Program-made: the position numbers and the translations under genes | From: Heterocephalus glaber | Lineage: Eukaryota; Chordata; Mammalia; Rodentia; Bathyergidae | DNA: 64,000 bases | Direction of reading: 5' to 3' | Assembly: GCF_000247695.1 (NCBI RefSeq) | Contig: NW_004624781.1 | Span: forward strand, 13,707,463-13,771,462 | Shown: one piece after another, positions 44,435 to 52,668 of the stretch | Position numbering within the stretch: position 1 is the first letter of the stretch | Layout: each line of letters opens with the position of its first letter | The notes under the pieces: model-generated | What the model was told of the DNA's origin: nothing | The model's database searches: none | The model's input: only the letters and a program-made list of their open reading frames with translations

Positions 44435-44453
44435 TCAGCTGCAGAGGGCGCTA
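44435..44453 (+). promoter_or_regulatory. candidate CTCF-like motif
   Basis: TCAGCTGCAGAGGGCGCTA shares the strong right half of the CTCF core (AGGGGGCGCTA type, here AGAGGGCGCTA), with a weaker left half. It lies 4.6 kb upstream of ALDH1A2. Motif match only. Confidence 0.35.
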
Positions 44454-44459
44454 ATGCCT

Positions 44460-46420
44460 TTTCCTCAGGCGCTTCGGGAAAGGCTCCAGAGCCGGAAGTC
44501 TAATTTCTCCCTATGTTGTTAAGAGTGATTATTGATAAAGTACTGAGCTCAACTCTACCCAGATGGAAGCCGCGAGAACACAGATTAAGTAGACTCTGGC
44601 TGTACAACAAAAGCAAATCCAGTTCTTTTAAAATAGTCTCCTGGGAACTCCCATGGAGGATATATTTTTAGAGGAGAGAATTATGTTGTGTATCGGAACA
44701 TAAATTTCTCCAGTCATAACCAGTGAGTAACTTACTCCCTGCAACTACAAATATCCCCTCCACAGGCTGTAGTGACCAGGGCCACTTTAAGGAAGGCAGG
44801 GCTTAATATCTAGAGAATTTTTATGGTTCATAAATGCCACTACCTCAGTCTCTTTTCTTCTGGATGCTAGGAAGAGTATAATTAAGTGAACATTTAGATC
44901 TCCAATAAAAAGTTAATATTGACATTAAACAAAAAATAAGTGATTTTATTTTATAGACATTTTCATAATGGATCCAAAATACTTCATTAAGCATTGCTGG
45001 ATAAAAATATGTAAAAGCTTTTTATAAGCTTTTGTTAATAAATTAAAGACCATTTCTCTATAAATATAACTTGCATTAAGCTTTCCTGTAAGAGTTTTCA
45101 AGAAACATTTCAAATAAAGTGGCCAGGCATATCCCATTTGAGATGAATGAGACCATTAGGGAACACTTGCATCTGAAATAAGCCCTGAGATCATTTCGGA
45201 TACAACCTAAGGGCCCTAATTTAAAAAAAATATTTCAAACAACGTGCTTCTTCCAAATCATTAGACTCGAGATGTTTAAGGAACCGATTCTATTAACGCA
45301 GAAGGGGGAATTGCCCTAAGGTGTGATTTATTTTTGAGGATAAATTAAAAGGCAAGTGTATCTGTTAGAAAAGGTGGGCCATCATCAGGGTCAGTAAGGG
45401 AGAGAGGAGGGACACTGAGCAGGCCACCTGCAGCTGAGATGGCCCTGGACAGCCCAACTCCCATTCCAGGGATGTGCAGTTATTGTCAAAACCAACGTGT
45501 ATCTTTCTTTTATTTTAATTTTAATTTTTTTTATTTTTAATTTTTTTTCTTTCTTGAGGGGATCCGTGTGCTCTGCCTGGTTCCCTGGCTGATTTCTAAA
45601 GCAGGGCTCTTGACTTGATGAATACTTTCATCCCCTAACTGTGTCAGAAAAGAAGCCTAAACTGTCATAGCTTCATCCCCTGAAGTCAAACTTTATGTAC
45701 AGCTGATGCTTTAAAATTACAACCCTGCCTTCTGGTATTTAGGTCAGGAAATATGAGGCAAGAATTTATTTTTCTCCTCTGCCAACTCCAGGATATTGGC
45801 TCCACCAGGCCTAATAAATTGTTTTCACAAGGAAATAAATAGAGTAGGCTGTAGCTTAGGTTTCCTCGCACAGGTTTCAAACAAGACGTATCCTAAACAA
45901 TAAATAATTACAGGTGGGGGAGGGTGAGAAGAAGAAATGTTGTAAGGGTGGGAAAAATGTTTCATGACCAAAGTGGGGAAAAGACTGAAACTCAGAAATG
46001 TTAGGGATATGAATGAAGCAGGCGTTGGCAAAGACTGGCTCCTTGAGGGTTGTGAAGTCTATGGAGGAAATGAAAAGATAATAAAATAAGACAATAAAGA
46101 AAGAGGACAGGGTGGTGGTGGGGAATAAGGATGTGAAGCCTGCCTCACGTGTATCAGGAATGTACGTCCTAAGAACAGAAATCACCCAGAGACTGAGAAA
46201 GTACTGCAGTTCTAGTTCATTGTTCTCTGCTAAATTTTGTCCCCACCTTGAATTAGAGATTAGACAAAAAGTGGCTGCAGTCCTGAGCTGAAAGAGGGTT
46301 GAAGGTTTTTTCCTCCCAGAGGATTACTGCATAAAGAAAAAAATTCTAAGGAACCTTTGAACAGAAAAGCACACAGTAAAAGATTGGGAAAAGTCAAAAA
46401 AGGCTTAAGATCAGGTTGAT
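44460..46420. other. intergenic, mostly unique; AT-rich tract
   Basis: About 2 kb with no gene recognised. 45508-45552 is a T/A-rich low-complexity tract. Minus-strand frames at 45686-46185 lie in reversed purine-rich sequence and are not called. Confidence 0.4.
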
Positions 46421-46535
46421 CAAATGTTTTTTAAATTTTTTTTTTTTTTTGATACCGAGGATTGAAGTCAGGCCCTTGCTCTTTCGAGGGAGGAGGCACC
46501 ACTGAGCTAAATCCCCAGTAGCAAGTGTTCTTTAA
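46421..46535 (-). repeat. ID-like tRNA SINE with 14-bp duplication
   Basis: Long T tract, TTGATACCGAGGATTGAAG ... CACCACTGAGCTAAATCCCCAG. Flanked by CAAATGTTTTTTAA (46421-46434) and CAAGTGTTCTTTAA (46522-46535), two mismatches. Confidence 0.9.
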
Positions 46536-46539
46536 TCAG

Positions 46540-46980
46540 AGAGGGTAGGGAAATTACCTCCACTTACAGTGAAAGCAGTCAACAGCGTTCAACTTTTGCT
46601 CACACAACTCCACAAAAAGTCTCATTGAATCTCTCCATGTTGTTTCAGGAACTGAGACAGGCACGAGGGAAAGGGAAGACACTGTCCCCGTGCTGATGGC
46701 TCCTCCGTCTAGTCTACTCTGAAGGTGAACACAGAAGAAGCCAGGAGAGACCCATTCAAACCAGCCAGACAGCCGTCACTGGTCGCTGGACGACGTCTTT
46801 GGAGATGTTTGTGAGAAGAAACCAAGAGACAGTTAACTACCTTTCCTGCCAGAGGAGGAGAAAATCTATTTGCTTTATCTCTCTGCCTTAATAAATGCTA
46901 AGAATCTCGTCACTCTTGGGTCTTGCTCCATCCTCGGGGAGGGAGTTTCAAATCCCAGTGATGGAACTGGGGTCAGCAAC
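46540..46980 (+). mobile_element. possible LTR-like segment
   Basis: The end (CTCTGCCTTAATAAATGCTAAG then TCACTCTTGGGTCTTGCTCC) resembles the R-U5 junction of an LTR with its polyadenylation signal at about 46890. No clear 5' end, so low confidence; it could be unique DNA. Confidence 0.3.
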
Positions 46981-48269
46981 CTAAAGGTGAGCGAACAAGT
47001 CTGTCTGTGCCTTGAGAAGAATGTGAATCAGTGGTTCTGAGTTTGTAACAGCCTTTCTCTGAGGCTTTTGAGGACTCCTGCAGTCAGGCCTCCATAACCT
47101 GGAGGTAACTGGTCCGCTAGGCTCACCCCTCCCTGCAAACGCCTCTGAGGTCCCCGGAGGAGTTGTCAGTCCTCTTTCCAGAGCGCCCTTCCCTCTCCTG
47201 GGAGCCTCACTCCCCGTTTCAGGCATCACTCAAAGGTCAGCTTCCCCATAGACTCAGCCTTTTCCCCTGGGAGCTGGCAGACCTCGCCTTCCTTCCACTT
47301 GCATCAGTGACTCTCCCCAGGGCACGGCAGGACCTCCCTACCTGTAAGGAAGAGCTCCAGCTCGGCCTGGCCAGGGCTCTCCGGGCCGTCTGCGCTGCAG
47401 CCCCAGGCATAGCAGCCTGCAGGGAAGGTGCCCAGGGCATCTCTGCGGAACCCTGCCACGGGGACCGCGGCTCACCCTGGCTGGGGACCTCTTTCTCACC
47501 TCAGCAAACCCGAGACCTCACATCTTCAGCCCTCACTAGTGCTTCTTGCCATGTCCGCTTTTCTTTGATAAAAATGCAGCTCATGAGCATATACCAGGAT
47601 TAAGGTATCATCTTGGGGCCACAGAAATCCCCTTCGAACTGAAAACCTCAAAGGGTTTAACCGTAGGTCCGTGGATCCTCCGATTCATTCATGCTGCTTT
47701 GAGCAGATACTTTGGGTTCTGAGCGCCTGGAATTTACTTCTACAAAACCCAATGCTAAAACGGAATAATTTTTTTTTTTTACCTACTTCCATTATTGCTT
47801 AGCATCTAAGCACCAAGCGTTAGGCAGTTTCAGCTACTGAAAGCGTCGAAGGCAAATGCTTCCGAGAGGACACTGAACCCAAAAAGAAACAGGGTTCTGC
47901 GGCTCTTAAAGGCGCTTAAGAGCAAATCAAGGAGTCGCTTGGTAGGATCTCCCAGCCACGCGTCTTTTCCGTGGACACAGGGTAGAAATAGTGGTTTCCG
48001 GCAGAGTAAGGCCCTGCCACACTCACGCTGGGCACGAGGGAGGGAAGGACCTTATAGGTGCTTCCGGGGGACCTCTAACTTAGCCCAGTGATCCCCCCAA
48101 AAGTTCATCCTGAGGGGGCTCTCGTGGTCCACGATTGGCCCTCAGGAGGACGCACAGACCAGAAGGTGCTGCTTGGGGTACAGAATACTCACAGCCCAAA
48201 GGGCAGGGAGTGAGGACACCCGGGCGTGGCAGGATGACAGCTGTGCTGGGAGAGTGACCTGCTTGGTCC
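46981..48269. other. ALDH1A2 upstream flank, unique
   Basis: About 1.3 kb of mostly non-repetitive sequence leading into the CpG island. The 146-codon frame 47163-47603 shows no known domain. A perfect inverted word GCTCTTAA/TTAAGAGC with a 6-bp spacer lies at 47902-47923. It likely holds distal promoter elements, but none can be proved here. Confidence 0.45.
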
Positions 48270-48609
48270 TGGGTGTGGGCTGGGGCGTGGAGGGGAAAGG
48301 ACACGAGGGAAATAGGGAAGAGGGGAAGGGGCAGAGGTGAGGCCCAGGCCCCCGGTGGGCCCCAGCCCGCGGCCCAGAGCGGGGCCGGCAGGGGGCAGCA
48401 GTGGGCGGGAAACACCCGCAGCGAGCGGCGCTCCAGGGTCTTCGCTGTCCCTCGGGGCCCAGGGCCCCGCGCCCTCGAGGGGACGGAAGGTGGACGGCGG
48501 CTCCCCTCGCCGGGCGAGGGAGGGCAGCGGGGCTGCGGGCGGGACCTGGGCGCCGGGTGCCCGCGGGCTCGGGCCAGGTGCGGAGCGGATGGGCGGGACG
48601 GCGCAGCGC

Positions 48610-48850
48610 CCGCCGTCGGGGACCGGGACCGGGACCGTGGACAGGAGTATGGGCCGGGTCGGGACTTGCGAGCTTGGCCGGGCTCGTGGGCGGGTCCATG
48701 ACCTAAGGCCGGGTCGGGACCGTGACCGAGGGCCGGGACCCTGGAGCGGGTCGGGATGTGCTTGTCTGGAGGCGCCCGTAGGCCGGGTCAGAACCGTGGG
48801 CCGGGTCGGGAGCGTGATCGTGGGCCGAGCGGTGTCCTTGGCACTGTGTC
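48610..48850 (+). repeat. degenerate 18-bp GC-rich repeat in the promoter
   Basis: The unit GGCCGGGTCGGGACCGTG recurs: 48652-48669 (variant 3' end), 48707-48724 (exact unit), 48781-48798 and 48799-48816 directly in tandem, with half units at 48731-48740 and 48747-48756. A short (GGGACC)n run lies at 48618-48637. The G runs could form quadruplexes. It ends about 140 bases before the TATA box. Confidence 0.75.
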
Positions 48851-48900
48851 CGGGACCGGGACCGCACCGGGCCGGGCGGGACCCGCGGACCCGTGGAGGC

Positions 48901-48920
48901 CCCGCCCCCGCCCCGCCCCC
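48901..48920 (+). promoter_or_regulatory. ALDH1A2: tandem GC boxes (Sp1/KLF type)
   Basis: Three CCGCCC cores in 20 bases (48902-48907, 48908-48913, 48913-48918), the reverse of GGGCGG, 66-85 bases upstream of the TATA box. Standard sites for Sp1/KLF factors in CpG-island promoters. Confidence 0.75.
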
Positions 48921-48984
48921 GGCCCCCTCCCCGGTCCGGCCCGGCCCCTCCGCCCGCTCCCTCCAGGGGCGCGGCCGCACCTGC

Positions 48985-48994
48985 CTATATAGAG
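48985..48994 (+). promoter_or_regulatory. ALDH1A2: TATA box of ALDH1A2
   Basis: CTATATAGAG within a GC-rich background (CCTGCCTATATAGAGCGG) is a good TATA box. It ends only 26 bases before the ATG. With the usual 25-30-base spacing from the box to the start site, transcription from it would begin at about 49011-49018 and leave a leader of under 10 nt. Upstream starts driven by the GC boxes are the alternative. Confidence 0.75.
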
Positions 48995-49020
48995 CGGCCG
49001 CCCGCGCCCGCCGCCGCGCC

Positions 49021-49137
49021 ATGACCTCCAGCCACATTGCGACGCCGGGCGGGCGCGCCGCAGATCCCGCGGCGCTGGTGGCGGCGCTGCACCTCCTGCC
49101 GGCGCCCACGCCCAACCTGGAGATCAAGTACACCAAG
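49021..49137 (+). CDS. ALDH1A2: ALDH1A2 (RALDH2) coding exon 1
   Basis: Encodes residues 1-39 of retinal dehydrogenase 2, a cytosolic NAD-dependent homotetramer that oxidises all-trans-retinal to retinoic acid. The frame starts MTSS, contains ADPAAL and LHLLP, and ends PTPNLEIKYTK, matching the known N terminus of ALDH1A2 in sequence and in length (39 residues before the first intron). The paralogues ALDH1A1 and ALDH1A3 have different N termini before the shared KYTK/KFTK-IFINNEW junction, so 1A2 is favoured. The exon ends AAG|GTAGGG, a good splice donor, in phase 0. The start lies in GCGCCATGA context (G at -3, A at +4). This exon encodes only the N-terminal arm; the NAD-binding fold and the catalytic Cys and Glu lie in exons beyond the window. 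About nine of 39 residues differ from human, all before the conserved end. Confidence 0.95.
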
Positions 49138-49923
49138 GTAGGGTGCGGGGCCGGGTTCGAGTCCCGCCGCGTCCCCAAGAGCGGCCGTCTGGGCCCCGCG
49201 CCCCATCTCGACCCGGGCGGGGACTTCCCGGACCGCGGGAGGCAGGGGCCCGCGCCCCAGGAATGCGTCAGCGGCTGCTAAGTTCCTGGAAGACTTCAAA
49301 ATCCGTGAATGCGCGCAAATGGGCATGGTCGCTTTTGCAGTGAAAAACTTTTTAATAACGAACTCTGACATCCTAAGGTTGCGAGCAGGGTTTTCTTTTT
49401 CTTTTCTTCTTGTTGCACCACATTTAAAAAGAACGCGCGGCTGCTACCTTTGTAAATTGACTTTACTTGCATCCCTTGGGACGTTAAAAAAATTATCAGT
49501 TACATACGTGGGTGGGATTGTTACAGCATTGGGGCAACAAAGGGGATTTAGAGTAACATTTTTTGGGCATTCATTTTGCAGTTCTCGTTTGATTTTCTAT
49601 TCCTACCGCAAATTTCTTCCACTTAATGTAAATATATGTGCACACTATATGGCTAAAGGTGTATTCCATCATGCTTATTACAAGATAACCTAAATTTTGT
49701 AGGAAACTAAATTGGCTGTAGCTTAATGGTTGAAAGAGAAATATAAGAAAGTCAGAATCCTGGGCTTTTACTTGCCTCGAGTTTTAGGGTACAATCAGGG
49801 TGATTTCTTTTTCTGAATGTCGATTTGGGAAGGATTTAAAGTACCTCTTAGGGATTTTACATGGTGTGACGAATATTTGAAAGGGTTTTAATGAGAAGTC
49901 GTTAATGGTTATAGCCCTTTAGA

Positions 49924-49943
49924 CATTGTTTGCATAACAATAG
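49924..49943 (-). promoter_or_regulatory. SOX-POU composite motif
   Basis: On the minus strand the 20 bases read CTATTGTTATGCAAACAATG: a SOX site (ATTGTT) directly joined to a POU octamer (ATGCAAA), the classic SOX2-OCT4 arrangement with zero spacing, followed by a second SOX-type word (ACAATG) in the opposite direction. It lies 787 bases after exon 1 in apparently unique sequence. Confidence 0.6.
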
Positions 49944-50164
49944 TGCCAGTTCGTGACACCTCTCGGGGCTGAGGAGCGGGCGGGAGAGCGTGCGGAATAA
50001 AGTTTTGTTTTACGAGGGTCTCTAACCTCTTCAATCGCCCTTTGGAGATCTTAAGAGGCAAGTTCAACCCAGCAGAAAGGACTTAGCCCCCAGGGTTTGT
50101 GTTAGTCTTACCTTTGATAGTTTTGTTTCCCTCCTGAAGCCTCCCAAGCCCCCAAAGCCGGTTT

Positions 50165-50197
50165 AGATACGCAGCGCGTATCTCCCCCCCCCCCCCC
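50165..50197. repeat. 8-bp hairpin followed by a C14 run
   Basis: AGATACGC (50165-50172), 3-base loop AGC, GCGTATCT (50176-50183): a perfect inverted repeat with two CpGs in each arm-loop part, directly followed by 14 C (50184-50197). The C run is likely variable and prone to sequencing error. Confidence 0.75.
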
Positions 50198-50616
50198 GAA
50201 TTTAATTTGGAAACTCTTCCCGTTCTCTTGTTTCTCTAACTAACCCCTCTCTTTTCTCTCTTGTTCTCCCCCGGTAGGAAAGACAACTGATTTATAGCTA
50301 ATTGGAGCCTTTAATGTGGAGTCCTTTAGCTCTGGGAAGACTTTTATCCAGTATCTACTTTCCCACTTATTACAAAGAAAAACAATCAGAAATGAAATAA
50401 TGGATTGTAACTCGATTCTTTAATTTGTGGGGAGGAGGTTCCTTATTTTTGTCTTGACAAACAACCCTCGTAAATACTGAGTAACACTAAAGGGGAGTTC
50501 TTTCCACAAAACTTGTAAAACCAGGTATCTGTGGACATTTTCCAGCCTGGTTCCTTCTGGGCTCTTTGGTGAGACTTCTAAATTTCCTAAGACAAGTGTC
50601 AGGCACGAGCACTTGT

Positions 50617-50622
50617 GGTGTG

Positions 50623-50661
<39 letters not shown>
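50617..50661. repeat. (TG)n microsatellite
   Basis: Dinucleotide run with one CG interruption (GTGCGTG), then pure TG. Can form Z-DNA; likely polymorphic. Confidence 0.95.
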
Positions 50662-50663
<2 letters not shown>

Positions 50664-52612
50664 CTGAAAAGCAGCGGCTGCTCTTTTGGTAGCCCAAGAT
50701 AATGGGTAATGATTTTTTTAAAGAGGAAAATAAGATTAATGGAGAGGTTTGAGATTTTTATTCACTTATGATCAGAAGTGAGGGAAATTATATTAGCAAT
50801 TTCAAGCAGAAGAACGAATAAGGTAGGGTGGGCAGAGTTCTTTAGAACCACGTTCATTAGGAAATTTTAGAGTAATGGGTAAAAATTACTATGCTTTAGG
50901 GTTCATTGAAAAATCATATGAAACAACCTAATATTTGCATCAGATAGTGGTACTATAAGAAAAGATATCAATCACTTTTGGCTTTTTAAACAAATACATC
51001 TTTTCTGAAGGATATTTCTGTATGATTTTTCCATGTGGTTTTGGGACCAATATAAAGTCACTACTTACAAAACACTGATAGATTATGGAAATTCCAAGTA
51101 GCTTGTACTTAGAATATTTTGCACTTGAGATCATGTATCTTTTTGTATTTTTCACCACTTTTGTTCTTATTTTAAAATAATTTTACAGATTTCATAAAGG
51201 GAATGGAAGAAATGATAAGAACTGAAAATGATTGCCTTTCCTTGTCAAAGTTCCAGTAGAAATGCTACAAAATTGAAGTTTCACCCCCAAGTTTGCTGAA
51301 AGGATTTTGTGTTAACTTTTAGGCAATTACATCGTGTTTTAAAAATAAGCTTACTGCTCTGAAGTTCCAATATCTATTTTAGAAATTATCAATGGCAGTA
51401 CCACTTTTAGATTCTGTCTACTGGTTTCCCTAATACAGTGAGCTAGAGCCCATGTTTTAAAAATGATTTCTTGTTAAGAAAAAAGCAGCTTTTAAAGATT
51501 GTGCTAGTGAAGTAAGAGTGGTTGTTGACACGGGAGGTACAACTAATACTCTAGTATTCAGAGAAGTCTGTAATCAGCCAGAACAGCATTCTGATGGTTT
51601 TTAGCTCTGCTTTTATGGATTAAAGTTTTACTTAGCTGCTTCTGTTTTATCAGTCTAGTTTGTAGAGTTTTGTATGGTGGACTATACGATAGGAATACAC
51701 AACACTGTAAAATCAAGGCTAAGCACTTTATGGACTGCCCCTGACTTTTTAGGCATGGCTCCTGGATCCCCAGGTCTTTCGAATCTTGCAGTCTTGATCC
51801 CTCTTTGTACCTTCTCAGTTGGCTTTGTCTTCTCCTCTGGCTCTACGAGCAGCCCTCGCTCACCTCCACACAAGCATTGTACCATTTCTCTATCAACGAA
51901 AGTTTATGCCCATAACTGACAGTATCAGGTAGGGTTACCTCTTCTTCCAGGACCTGATGTATGAAGAGTTAGAACAGAGGGAGGCAGGAAATATTTATTG
52001 AACACTGACCTACTGTGCTAGAAGAGAGAGAGAAAAAAAAGAGGCAATCAACTGAAAAATTAGAGCTAGTCCATTGGATGGCTAGTGGTTATTTTATTAA
52101 ATACTGTTTTCTGGGGTCAATTTCAATTCAATTCAATGGGTGTTTGAGTGGCCACATTCCTATTAACAGTGCTTTTTACTGTGTGGGTTAGATTATGGAA
52201 ATGTGTGCTTCTAGGAGCACAGGATTGTATTAGAAGAAAACTTGTCAAACATGGTAGTACAGTTGATAAATAATAATGAGAATAGTAATAGTTAGAATGC
52301 CACTTATATTTTTAGAAAGCCTAATGGCTTATCTAGCACCTACCACTTTTATATATTTTTTTATTCTTGGAAAACCTTTTGGGAGAAAGAGTAGAAAAAG
52401 AAATAATAAGGAAGATTGTGGCCTTCAGTTTTAGAAATGAAGACAGCTTTCTTTTCCATACACTTTGGTTTCCCTAAGTCAGTGATACATTCTTTTGAAA
52501 GAAAGTTATTTTTTGTGTTGCTTCTGTTGGAAACATGAACGGAATATGAAACTGATTTGCTCTTCTTAAGAAGGAGTAACCTTTTATAGCTTTTTATTTC
52601 TTGACTTTAAAT

Positions 52613-52668
52613 TCCTCCTCCTCCTCCTCCTCTTCCTCCTGCTTCTCCTCCTCCTCTTCTTCCTCTTT
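52613..52668. repeat. imperfect (CTC)n microsatellite
   Basis: Triplet CTC/TTC repeats; in reverse it creates the Glu-rich end of a spurious open frame. Confidence 0.92.

Larger units (their letters stand above)
48270..49290. promoter_or_regulatory. ALDH1A2: CpG island of ALDH1A2
   Basis: About 1 kb of very GC-rich, CpG-dense DNA covering the promoter, exon 1 and the start of intron 1. Stop codons are scarce, so it yields long meaningless frames on both strands (up to 329 codons). CpG islands of this kind usually mark promoters that are unmethylated in the germ line and are often Polycomb-bound in developmental genes; the last point is general knowledge, not seen here. GC content falls sharply after about 49290. 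Confidence 0.92.

Noticed and set aside
1..48000. Exons of AQP9, the neighbour upstream of ALDH1A2 in human
   Set aside because: No minus-strand frame resembling aquaporin (for example NPA-type motifs) was seen; the gene probably lies beyond the left edge.
48699..48790. Retinoic acid response element in the ALDH1A2 promoter (TGACC at 48699 and 48723, GGTCA at 48786)
   Set aside because: The half-sites are not spaced as a direct repeat with 1, 2 or 5 bases, so they do not form a standard RARE.
48189..49178. 329-codon minus-strand open frame over the CpG island, and a 314-codon plus-strand frame at 48337-49281
   Set aside because: Stop codons are rare in such GC-rich DNA, the frames overlap each other on both strands, their composition is low-complexity Pro/Arg/Gly/Ala, and the real ALDH1A2 exon runs in the plus-strand frame only from 49021 to its splice donor.
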